A stretch of DNA of 64,000 nt from contig JABFQX010000017.1 of NCBI GenBank assembly GCA_013141505.1, positions 1-64,000 of the forward strand. The letters run 5' to 3'. Both the position numbers and the translations under genes were made by a program. The notes under the pieces were generated by a model. That model searched no databases. It was not told the DNA's origin and saw nothing but the letters and a program-made list of their open reading frames with translations. This document shows, piece after piece, positions 1 through 9,116 of the stretch (position 1 is its first letter; every line of letters starts with the position of its first letter). This DNA is from Methyloglobulus sp. (GTDB lineage: Bacteria > Pseudomonadota > Gammaproteobacteria > Methylococcales > Methylomonadaceae).

Positions 1-581
1 ATACGCCATGACTTGTAACTCTGCAGAGATATGGACACTTTTTCTTGCTCCATTTCTAGGATTACCGATCCCATTGCTGCCCATCCACATCCTATGGATC
101 AATCTGGTCACAGACGGCCTGCCGGGGCGGCATCATGCAGCGCCCACCCCGTCCACCCCAGGAAAGTATTTTTGCGCAAGGCATGTGGCAGCATATTCTT
201 TGGGTAGGGTTACTGATGGGAGGCATTTCGCTGTTTTCACAAAGCTGGGCTTATCACATAGGTTCCACCCACTGGCAAAGTATGGTGTTCACCGTGCTCT
301 CACTGTCACAAATGGGTCATGTGTTGGCGATCCGATCGGAGCGGGAATCGCTCTTTGGCCAAGGGCTGTTTTCCAACATACCGCTTCTCGGTGCTGTATT
401 GTTGACTTTTGGCCTACAGATGGCCGTACTTTATGTGCCAACATTTCAACCCATTTTTAAGACCGTAGAGTTAAGCCGTGATGAACTGCTGATCTGTTTG
501 GCCCTTTCTTCAGTCGTATTTTTCGCGGTGGAAATAGAGAAGTGGATGCGTCGACGGGGCTGGATTTACCGGAATGGCTAG
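1..581 (+). pseudogene. P-type (Ca2+-type) cation-transporting ATPase, C-terminal part, frameshifted
   Basis: Frame of ORF 8..460 gives TCNSAEIWTLFLAPFLGLPIPLLPIHILWINLVTDGLP, the conserved P-type ATPase M5-M6 region. The rest (MQRPPRPPQESIFAQGMWQHILW...) continues in another frame at 135..581. Confidence 0.8.
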
Positions 582-828
582 CATTGTCTATACAAATCCC
601 AAGCTGAAAGAGTTTCCCCTAGGGGCGATTTAACGCATACATCATCTATAAACATTAAGGGATAACCAACCTGTGCCAAGTGTTGTTAAGGATCAAGGTC
701 ATAAAAAAATTATGGGCATGACTTATTTACATGACCCTAAACAAGGTTAAGCCAATTCAATTTTAACACTGCCTAATTGTTAATGCGTTTATTTCAAAGT
801 GCCCCGTCAGTGCCCCATAGGCAACAAA

Positions 829-857
829 AAAGGGCTCCGGTTTCCAGTAAGCCCTTG
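829..857 (-). terminator. Rho-independent terminator on minus strand, probably the original terminator of tRNA-Lys
   Basis: Minus strand AAGGGCT-TA-CTGG-AAA-CCGG-AGCCCTT followed by TTTT, directly downstream of att copy 1. Confidence 0.7.
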
Positions 858-864
858 AATTTGG

Positions 865-910
865 TGGTGGGTCGCATGCGATTCGAACGCATGACCATCG
901 CATTAAAAGT
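865..910. repeat. att core copy 1 (tRNA-Lys 3' fragment), left end of element 1
   Basis: TGGTGGGTCGCATGCGATTCGAACGCATGACCATCGCATTAAAAGT, identical to 4458-4503 and 40658-40703. Confidence 0.95.
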
Positions 911-1043
911 ATCAATATGATATAAGCAACATAAATAAAATCAATGCCTTGCAACGACTAGCACAGTAATATGAAACAACATAAAGCATTGATAATACTT
1001 TATTTACACAATTTGAAAGCTACGATATAGCTACGGTGGAATC

Positions 1044-1238
1044 ATGAAAGTTGAAATTGACGATAAATTTATAGGGCAATTGCAAAGCTACACAACGCTA
1101 CCTTTAACCAATTCAGATTTTGAATTCTTGGCTCAATGCTTTTTTGATATTGGCTTGCTTACGGTTGATTCTGTACTCGAAAAGCATCCTGAATTGACAT
1201 TCCGCGAGTTGCTCATGATGTATTTTAGAAAACACTAA
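1044..1238 (+). CDS. Hypothetical small protein (64 aa)
   Basis: ORF with an ATG start near the left end of element 1; no family recognised. Confidence 0.5.
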   Translation: MKVEIDDKFIGQLQSYTTLPLTNSDFEFLAQCFFDIGLLTVDSVLEKHPELTFRELLMMYFRKH

Positions 1239-1258
1239 ACAACCTCCCATCTTTCCCG

Positions 1259-1368
1259 CCAGTACTTATCCACAAGTGCATAGCCCCTTGCTGCGGCTGG
1301 GGTAGCGAAGCGGCAACCCCAGAAGCCGCAGGCGTAGCGGGCTGTGTACCCTGTGGGTAAGTGTCTGG
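1259..1368. other. Long imperfect hairpin (about 110 nt)
   Basis: CCAG..CTTA..CCACA..AGCCC..TGCGGCT..GGGG pairs, with bulges, with the right arm ending GGGCTGTGTACCCTGTGGGTAAGTGTCTGG. Confidence 0.65.
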
Positions 1369-1421
1369 CTTTCCGCTGTTTATTATTCTTCCATTTCTTT
1401 ATAGATAACTTTGATGATGTA

Positions 1422-1603
1422 GGCTGTCAGCTTCAAGCTGCCGTTACGCAACTTAGCAAACGTAGATAGCAAGGCAACAAAATAAACAGCTAACCGAATC
1501 CTGCCCTGACTTTAGGAGGGGCAGGATAAGGTTAGGTACTTAGTTTGGAAGGTTAATAGCTACCTAAAGAATAGGCTTAGCGGAGGCTTGAAGCTGACCA
1601 GCC
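1422..1603. other. Large nested stem-loop structure (about 182 nt)
   Basis: Outer arms GGCTGTCAGCTTCAAGC (1422-1438) and GCTTGAAGCTGACCAGCC (1586-1603); inner hairpin CTAACC-GA-ATCCTGCCC...GGGCAGGAT-AA-GGTTAG (1490-1535). Confidence 0.65.
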
Positions 1604-1984
1604 GTAAGCGTCAACACGGTTTCAATACTACTTCCTTGACATTCCTTAAAATGACCTTAAGATATGCGCGTGTTATCGCTTAACTTTTAGAGTAAGTCGA
1701 TTCATATTAACCATTTTATTAACTTTCGATCACGATATAAATTAATCAATAGGAAGGTATCAAGCCCTAGTCAAGGCTTGATAAGCGAAGCAAGGATATG
1801 GATATAGCTTCGTTGGACGCTGCAACCCCTCGCCATAGGATGGCATAATATAAGCAATATACTCATCTATGTTAGGTAGCGTGACTGCTTCTAACCGTGG
1901 TCGGTAAACCCAAAAGGTGCGCCGATATGCTATTTCAAAAATATCAAAAATCGCGCTACCCGCATTCAATGCAGGTGGTCGCGT

Positions 1985-2689
1985 ATGTCGTCTAAATCAT
2001 CCCAATTTATTGTAGACCGTCTTAAATCAAGGCTTTCAAGGCTTAAACGCTCAGTGATAACTGCTGGTCGCTTGCATGAAGAGGAAATTCAATCTCAGCG
2101 TATCAGAATAACTCCATGGATGATAACTCTCACTTACGCCCCCGGCGTTGAATGGTCTCAGTTACATATCACAGAGACAATAAAATCCGTTCGTCAATGG
2201 TGTGAACGCCGTGGCGTTAAATTTCGTTATGTTTGGGTGGCTGAAATCCAAGAAAAGCGAAAATTGAAACACGGTGGCCATTGCCTTCATTACTACATTG
2301 TTGTCTGGCTGCCAGGACATCTAAATCTTCCGAAATTCGACAAGCGCGGCTGGTGGTGCCATGGCATGACCGAAACCGTTAAGGCTCGTTCCCCAGTAGG
2401 CTATCTTGCCAAATACGCTTCAAAAGGCGGTAAAACCAATCAATTCCCCAAGGTCGCAAGAATTAGCGGCTCTGGCGGTCTTACGGCTGAATCTCGTTGG
2501 CAAAAGTCTTGGTGGTCAATGCCTATATATGTTCGTGAACGGTTTGATAATTTTCTACATAGACCAACCCGTTTAAAAGGTGGTGGGTTCTATTCAAGGT
2601 TATCTGGTGAAATTATTGATTCACTTTACGAGGTTGTTAAACTCTCCCCGTTAATTATCACCCCGAAGCAGGTTTTTAAGTATGCATAA
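1985..2689 (+). CDS. Rolling-circle replication initiator, inovirus G2P / REP_ORF2-like
   Basis: MITLTYAPGVEW...YVWVAEIQEKRK..HCLHYYIVVWLP..DKRGWWCHGMT...SPVGYLAKYASKG; matches motif 2 and the YxxxY motif 3 layout of HUH Reps. Confidence 0.75.
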   Translation: MSSKSSQFIVDRLKSRLSRLKRSVITAGRLHEEEIQSQRIRITPWMITLTYAPGVEWSQLHITETIKSVRQWCERRGVKFRYVWVAEIQEKRKLKHGGHCLHYYIVVWLPGHLNLPKFDKRGWWCHGMTETVKARSPVGYLAKYASKGGKTNQFPKVARISGSGGLTAESRWQKSWWSMPIYVRERFDNFLHRPTRLKGGGFYSRLSGEIIDSLYEVVKLSPLIITPKQVFKYA

Positions 2690-2739
2690 CGACTCAATTT
2701 ATGTTTCTGGCTTTGGGCTTGTCTTTAATAAAATAAGCG

Positions 2740-2806
2740 CGCCACTATTTTTCGCGAAAGCTAAAATGGGATCCATCCGATTTTAGCGGCGAAAAATCAC
2801 GTGGCG
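2740..2806. other. Three-tier perfect-arm hairpin, candidate replication origin or packaging signal
   Basis: CGCCAC-T-ATTTTTCGC-GAAA-GCTAAAAT-GGGATCCATCCG-ATTTTAGC-G-GCGAAAAAT-CAC-GTGGCG (6+9+8 bp), 50 nt after rep. Confidence 0.75.
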
Positions 2807-2848
2807 ATTAATGCCTTCGGCTGCCCGCGTTCGTCCTCGGTTCGTCAC

Positions 2849-3031
2849 GATGCACAACTCCCCTTCGGTACGCTGTGCATCACGACTGCCCAAATGACTT
2901 GACGCCGTGTCGGATGGCCTTGCATGTTGACTACGCTTCCGCTCGCGCTCCAACTCCGTCAACACGCCCGACCCCTACGGCTACGCGGGGGTCGTCGTAC
3001 ACCGCTCCACTAACGTTACGCTTCCGTGTAC
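2849..3031. repeat. Array of four stem-loops, each containing TACGC
   Basis: GATGCACA/TGTGCATC (2849-2881), TGTTGAC/GTCAACA (2925-2964), CGACCCC/GGGGTCG (2969-2994), GTACAC/GTGTAC (2997-3031). Confidence 0.65.
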
Positions 3032-3268
3032 TCCTTCCAAGTGATACGCACCCCATGGTAAACAACCAGCCAATACCTAACAACCCATTTCGTAAGCTCT
3101 GTCCTTATTGTGGTTTCTATGTAAAGAACCCAAAGATTTATTTTGAGCTGACAAGCATATCAGGCAAGACAGGCGAGGTATTAAAACTAATAAAGATTTG
3201 CCGCAACTTCTTAGAATCCGATTTAGAACGAATACTAGGTTCAGTTATGCCAAGGGTCGAGGACTAAA

Positions 3269-3574
3269 ATGAAAACACTAATACTCGAAGAAGCCGCAAA
3301 AATCCTACACATGCACAAAGTAGTTTTACGCAACAAATGCCGATCTGGTGAAGTCACCGCTGCTAAGCTAGGCAAACGCTGGTTATTTCTTGAGGTAGAC
3401 CTTACAAACTGGCTACGTTTACAATACTCCCCGCTAGCGTTGCAGGGTGAACAAACAACGGAGGTAAAACAATGTCACTCTACAAACGAAAAGATAGCCC
3501 TTACTGGTGGATTAAACTTGAAATCAACGGAAGACGAATACAGAAAAGCACTGGGACTAACGATGAAAACCTAG
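3269..3574 (+). CDS. Excisionase / AlpA-like DNA-binding protein
   Basis: MKTLILEEAAKILHMHKVVLRNKCRSGEVTAAKLGKRWLFLEVDLTNWLR, MerR/HTH_17-type fold, directly upstream of the integrase. Confidence 0.65.
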   Translation: MKTLILEEAAKILHMHKVVLRNKCRSGEVTAAKLGKRWLFLEVDLTNWLRLQYSPLALQGEQTTEVKQCHSTNEKIALTGGLNLKSTEDEYRKALGLTMKT

Positions 3575-4393
3575 CCAAAGAGTACCAAGCCAAAATTGAG
3601 CAGGACCAATGGCAACAATCAAGGCTTGGCGTTAAACCCGGTTATCTATGGCAAGATGCCGTGTTAAGGTGGCTTAAGGAAACGGAACACAAAGCAACCC
3701 ATAAGGATGATTTATGGATTCTTCGTGGTGTTGATGTTCACTTGCATGGTTTAAAGTTATCTGAAATTGACCGCGATAAACTTGATTCCATTACCGCTTC
3801 AAGATTGTCCGATGGTGTTGGAAACGGCACTGTTAACAGGATGCTTGCCGTTATCCGTGCTATTCTTCGTCGGTCATGCCATGATTGGGAGTGGATAGAA
3901 CGTGCGCCTAAAGTCCGCATGTTGCCAGTGCAAAAAAGGCGTGTGCGATTCTTGACGCAAGATGAAGCGGCTAGGCTTATCGGTGAGCTTCCACCACACT
4001 TATCCGCTATGGCAAGATTCAGCCTAGAAACTGGATTACGTCAATCTAATGTTATGGGCTTGCAATGGTCTCAAATTGATTTGGAACGTCAAAACCCTTG
4101 CGCTTGGGTACATCCAGACCAATCTAAGAATCGTAAGGGTATAGCTGTTCCATTTTCTCATTCGGCGGTTAGTGTTGTTCGGTCTCAGATTGGAAAATGC
4201 CAAACACACGTTTTTAGTTACAGAGGTAATCCAGTTACGGTGGTTAATACCAAAGCATGGAAATCCGCTCTTAAACGCGCTTCAAGAGCTTGGCGGATGG
4301 GAATCCGTAGAAATGGTTAGACGTTATGCCCATCTAACAGGCGATCATTTATCAGTTTATGCAAAGAGCATGACCAATAATTTAGGCGTGTAG
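3472..4393 (+). pseudogene. Tyrosine recombinase/integrase with internal deletion and frameshift
   Basis: N-terminal part in ORF 3472..4320 (TGLRQSNVMGLQWSQID); the C-terminus LQELGGWESVEMVRRYAHLTGDHLSVYAKSM is in another frame; the HDLRHTxAS segment is absent. Confidence 0.85.
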
Positions 4394-4417
4394 CTACGAA
4401 CTGGCTACGGTATTAAA

Positions 4418-4446
4418 AACTTAACATTGGTAGTCAATGCTAAGTT
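4418..4446 (-). terminator. Element 1-borne terminator facing the tRNA-Lys att site
   Basis: Minus strand AACTTA-G-CATTG-ACTAC-CAATG-T-TAAGTT followed by TTTT. Confidence 0.6.
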
Positions 4447-4457
4447 ATTGAATTTGG

Positions 4458-4503
4458 TGGTGGGTCGCATGCGATTCGAACGCATGACCATCGCATTAAA
4501 AGT
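4458..4503. repeat. att core copy 2 (junction of element 1 and element 2)
   Basis: Same 46 bp as copies 1 and 3. Confidence 0.95.
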
Positions 4504-4902
4504 GCAATTAGGCACATATAACTTATTGTTTTGTATTGATTTATATCAAGTTTTTTATGTCGCGTATCACTACCAATCACAACAAATCATAGCTAAGTCG
4601 CGTAAATCTCGCGCACAATTTTCTGGCTCTATGACCTCATTAGCACTTATCTGACCCATAAGAATTCACTTTGGGTGGTGCTTTATGCCTGTGACTTATT
4701 GGTAGGCAAACCTTATAAGGCTGTAAATGGAAGCTAGCAACAGCACATTATTTCTCATCGGAATTACGAAATCAGATTGTAGCAGCTGAGAGTGTCTGCT
4801 TGATATGAGAAGCACAAATAACGGCTTGTGATTGAAACTTTCTGACCTCGATATATCGATTTTTACACGCACACCTCATCCAATTAAAATCGGAGATACA
4901 CC

Positions 4903-5550
4903 ATGACACCAAAACAACGAGACCTCATAGCTGACCTGCATATGAAGATATGTAGGATGGACATTTACTACCACTTGCTGCAAAGAAAAATGAATGAATT
5001 ATCGGAATCAATTGATAACACAGTCATTATGGACAAACATGAATTTACTGTTGATGAAATCAATAGACTAATCAGTTTTAACCAAAGACTAACCGAGCTA
5101 GAACTGTACCTATATGATTTGGGGTATAAAGAAAGCACACAACTGGCTGCCCGTGTTTCCGATCCTGACGACCCGCTGGACGATTACGAAATAGAGACAA
5201 CACTCTACTTTATATTAGGTGAAGACGATCCTGATTTTGATGAAGACGAGGACAATTTCTTAACCCAGCGACATATTAGTCTCAAACGCATTGATAGGGA
5301 ATATGGACTCGGGGATGAGGTTGACCATCGTGAACCATATCGTAACTTTCCTGAAGGTCTTAAGGAGGTGCGGAATTGCTGGTTGTTTTATGACCTTTAC
5401 ACAAATAGCCGTGGCTTGGAACAACCCTCTATAACATTGCGCGACTGTTTACGAGTTGATTCGATCTGGGCGGATGTTGCCGTCCACCACCAAGCAACCT
5501 TGGATATTAAAACGGGTAAGTGGATACAGCCTACCGGAGTACAAAAATAG
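4903..5550 (+). CDS. Hypothetical protein
   Basis: 215-aa ORF preceded by a GGAG-type site. Confidence 0.6.
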   Translation: MTPKQRDLIADLHMKICRMDIYYHLLQRKMNELSESIDNTVIMDKHEFTVDEINRLISFNQRLTELELYLYDLGYKESTQLAARVSDPDDPLDDYEIETTLYFILGEDDPDFDEDEDNFLTQRHISLKRIDREYGLGDEVDHREPYRNFPEGLKEVRNCWLFYDLYTNSRGLEQPSITLRDCLRVDSIWADVAVHHQATLDIKTGKWIQPTGVQK

Positions 5551-5610
5551 ATTTCTATAAAACTCAAGAAAATGTACAGCTATCAAAAAAATATTGCACT
5601 AAGCATTATA

Positions 5611-6011
5611 TGAGCCCAGAAAATACCCAAAAACTCTTCGATACGTTTCCTCATCTATATCGGGGGCGTGTAAAATCCCTTCAAGAATCGTTGATGTCGT
5701 GGGGATTTACTTGCGGCGACGGCTGGTTCGATTTGGTCTGGACACTTTCTCAGGATATCGAAGATTTGGCAAGAACAACAGGATTAGAACCACATAGTGA
5801 TGAATGGCCGGAAGCCGTCCAGGTGAAAGAGAAACATGGGATGTTACGTTTCCATCTGAAAAGAACGCCCCTGACAACAAGATACAAAGTAGTAGTATTG
5901 ATACGCGAAGCTGAGTTACGTTCGGCAATAATTTGTGAAGAATGTGGGATGCCTTTGGTTACAGTAGCCAGTCACGAATTTGAACCGTTGCGTGATGTTT
6001 ATACCAAGTAA
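5611..6011 (+). CDS. Hypothetical protein
   Basis: MSPENTQKLFDTFPHLYRGR...; internal ATG of ORF 5520..6011 preferred; contains CEECG. Confidence 0.5.
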
Positions 6012-6488
6012 AAGATACTGTTATAAACTTGGATATGGAAATGTCCGAAATTGACGAGCTTTTTTAACAGTATAACAAAACAGCCATCCAATAATTTGAC
6101 ACAAGCGGTCATGGTCTTAAATCTATCTCTTGTATAACTGACAAATTTGATGATTATCATCAATAGACACTAAAATAACTGGACTTGCACTATCAAAACC
6201 ATCCCATAAGTTAATTGATTTTTACCAAGGGGCTAACCGCAATATACTAAAGCAGCCAATCGAAGTTTCTAAACTGGTTATTCTTTGGACTAGGATTTTT
6301 CGACACTTTGCTGTCTGTCGACCATAGTGATTCAATGACAGCGATTTAGTCTTAACCAGACATAGCCGCCTATCGCCGATGATATACAAAAAGGAAATTG
6401 AAATGCAGATCAATCAATTATCATGTCGAAGATCATTTTCAGATAGATATTCAGTTAACTTTCTATTTCCTTGTTAGGTCTAGATGAT

Positions 6489-7325
6489 ATGACAACTTTG
6501 GTTTCGTGGATAACTTATAGTACTACTGGTGAAAAGCCAGAACTTCCTCGGGCAATCTACATTGCATCTGATAGTCGGATTACCTGGGGCTCAGAATCCT
6601 TGCGTTGGGATGCGGGTAGGAAGGTTTTTAATTCGAGAGAAAGGCCTCATATCTTTGGTTATTGCGGAGATGTCGTTTTTCCAAGTCTTGTACTTGGGCA
6701 GATAGTAGCCGCTATTGATAATGAAATTTTATTTGAAAAAAAATGTACTCCAGATCAGAAGCATGAATGCATTTTTGTAACTATACAAAATTCATATCTG
6801 GAAGGACATAACCATCCGGTTAAAGATTTTTCAATATTACATGCTTATAGGTCAGCCGCATGGCCAAATACCGAGTTCTATTTTTGGCACATTTCTTATA
6901 AATCGAAGATTAAGACATGGGCTAGCGAAAAGCTTCGGTTACCAGAAAAAACGGGAATGATTATTTCACTTGGTTCAGGAGCTGCAAGTGCAAAAAATCA
7001 TGAGGGACGTTGGAAAAAATCAGATGTAGGTGGTACAAGCCGGTCGTTTTTTTCGGCGTTTTGTGATGCTATAGACTCTGGAGACGATAACCTTTCAGGA
7101 GGGGTACCACAACTATGTGCGTTATATCCCAATCTACCGCCAAAAAGTATTGGAGTAGTTAAAGATAATCGATATTTTTTAAATGGAATGGAAGTCCTGC
7201 CTGGACCCAAGCTTTCCAATATCGAATGGACAGACGAATTATTTCGAAATATTGATCCAGAAACCAATATGTTAAAAGAAGGCGCTAGACCTTTTGTTAG
7301 GCCTGCATTAAAGAAGGGGTTGTAG
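6489..7325 (+). CDS. Ntn-hydrolase, proteasome/HslV-like
   Basis: MTTLVSW...AIYIASDSRITWGS...WDAGRKVFNS...IFGYCGDV; Thr after Met, Asp in SDSR and Lys in GRKVF align with T1/D17/K33 of HslV-type proteins. Confidence 0.6.
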   Translation: MTTLVSWITYSTTGEKPELPRAIYIASDSRITWGSESLRWDAGRKVFNSRERPHIFGYCGDVVFPSLVLGQIVAAIDNEILFEKKCTPDQKHECIFVTIQNSYLEGHNHPVKDFSILHAYRSAAWPNTEFYFWHISYKSKIKTWASEKLRLPEKTGMIISLGSGAASAKNHEGRWKKSDVGGTSRSFFSAFCDAIDSGDDNLSGGVPQLCALYPNLPPKSIGVVKDNRYFLNGMEVLPGPKLSNIEWTDELFRNIDPETNMLKEGARPFVRPALKKGL

Positions 7326-7892
7326 AGGGGAGGAGCAAGTCATTAAGCAGCCGCTTTCTGGTTATTGCCTGCCATTATATCACTTATTTTGCGTGATTTG
7401 CACAACAAACCCTAACAAAGCACAACTAAAACTCAAAAATCCACGCATTAATTTCGGCTATAACACATCCTCAACCTCAAAATTTTGATTTGATTTTGCT
7501 CCGCTGCCTTCAATAAAAAAGGTATCTATTTTTCCATCTCCTCAATGTTTTCTTTTAACGTTTTACTCCATTCTATAAACGGATTGTCAATCAACTCTAC
7601 CTCGTTTACAGTAATCAACACAGATATTGCCAGTTTAACCACACATAGAACATTGATTTTATGAGTTATATTTTCTCGTTTTTGGAAAGTGTTCGGTGTT
7701 GACGGTGACAAAAATTGGGTGTTGATTGACATGGATATGGGGTTATTTTCTGAAGTGTTCACTGTTGGCAAACCTCGAAAATTCAGGCAATGAATAAAGA
7801 AAATATTTGTCTATTATTCATGCACTTAACACGTATAATACCATCAAAACACTGCACAACAAGGTTACTATTGGTTAGGTTTATCAATCAGC

Positions 7893-9116
7893 ATGAACAC
7901 AGTTCATCAACACACAAATCAATTTAGCAAAACATCGGGCAGCCAATGGCATGCCGAACAACAACAACTTCACATCGACCTTGAACCACTACTAGGACTA
8001 CCCACTACCTTGATTTTATCAGGCTGGGACATTGGAATTGGTTGGAGCACAGTTATCGAAGGCGAAACTACTGTCTATAACGACCCCTTTGGCGCATCGC
8101 CATTTCCTATTGAGTTTTTCGGCCATGAACTATTGAAGCCTTGGGTGGCAACCATCCCTGAGAATATCATTGCCTTGTTTAAACGCTATAAAGGCAATAC
8201 GTTCGGTATTCTGATGTTGGTCAACCGACATTCTTATCTCAAAGAACTATTCGAAGACCACCCGGCATTGTTCTGGTTTGCTTATACCTATGCCAAAGAT
8301 AATCACTGGCAAGAACAAAAGTTCGTCGCCTGTTGCAAAAGCAAAAGGTCGGAAATCCTTAAAGTTTGCGGATTACCAAATACACCTTCGGCGGTAAAGT
8401 TGTTGCAGAAAATTGAGGCCAACTATTTTAACCGCTATACCTATGACCAGATTCGGGAATTATTTGGTGTTGAAGACTACGCGGTTCTCAATCACCGTGG
8501 TTCAGTACCCATCCGTTGGGTGGCCGTGCTAAAAAGATTTCCTGCCCTTCTTTACTCACCATTTGTACATAACTGGCAAGGGGATTGGACATCAGAGGAA
8601 TATGAGCTTCTTCGCGACATAGCCCGAATGGTCGCAACTCATGATGATGAAGATTACTTACGCTGGCTGAATGGGTGCAGGGATTTAGAAACACTCAAGG
8701 TACAGCATGATAACTTGGTAAACCGGATGGTTGAACAAAACCGAAAACACTCAGGCTATGAAATTTTGGGCAATAAGACCTATCCTACACCGCCTCTTTC
8801 GGGCATCGAACAAATTGAGCCGATTTTGAATTCACATGGATTAAGGGATGAGTCCGAACAACAGCGGCATTGTGTCGCAGCCTATCATAGTGAAATCGTA
8901 CAAGGCCGTTACTACGTCTATAGGATTCTTGAGCCAGAACGAGCAACTTTAGGCGTTAGTGTATTTAAAAAGAAAAATGGAGAGAATTCGCTCCGTATCG
9001 ACCAGTTGAGAGGCTATAAAAACCAGAAAGTGAATGAGGATACTGAAAAGTTCGTGTTTGGCTGGTTTTATAATTCAGAAGAATGTAGCCAAATCTCACA
9101 CTTCAAGAAAACTTAA
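7893..9116 (+). CDS. PcfJ-like protein
   Basis: C-terminal LRDESEQQRHCVAAYHSEIVQGRYYVYRI....RATLGV....LRIDQLRGYKNQKV matches the PcfJ domain pattern. Confidence 0.65.
   Translation: MNTVHQHTNQFSKTSGSQWHAEQQQLHIDLEPLLGLPTTLILSGWDIGIGWSTVIEGETTVYNDPFGASPFPIEFFGHELLKPWVATIPENIIALFKRYKGNTFGILMLVNRHSYLKELFEDHPALFWFAYTYAKDNHWQEQKFVACCKSKRSEILKVCGLPNTPSAVKLLQKIEANYFNRYTYDQIRELFGVEDYAVLNHRGSVPIRWVAVLKRFPALLYSPFVHNWQGDWTSEEYELLRDIARMVATHDDEDYLRWLNGCRDLETLKVQHDNLVNRMVEQNRKHSGYEILGNKTYPTPPLSGIEQIEPILNSHGLRDESEQQRHCVAAYHSEIVQGRYYVYRILEPERATLGVSVFKKKNGENSLRIDQLRGYKNQKVNEDTEKFVFGWFYNSEECSQISHFKKT

Larger units (their letters stand above)
865..4503. mobile_element. Element 1: 3.6-kb integrated rolling-circle-type mini-element
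   Basis: Bounded by 46-bp tRNA-Lys att repeats; contains Rep, Xis-like protein and tyrosine integrase remnant; no capsid or conjugation genes seen. Confidence 0.85.

Noticed and set aside
763-954. Minus ORF over att copy 1
   Set aside because: Reads through the tRNA-Lys fragment; artefact.
2783-3267. ORFs 2783..2965 (-) and 2875..3267 (+)
   Set aside because: They cross the stem-loop array; the N-terminal part is low-complexity. A real shorter protein from about 3055 (MVNNQPIPNNPFRKLCPYCGFYVKN) is possible but unproven.
4427-4654. ORF containing VVGRMRFERMTIALKV
   Set aside because: Translation of the tRNA-Lys att repeat, not a protein.
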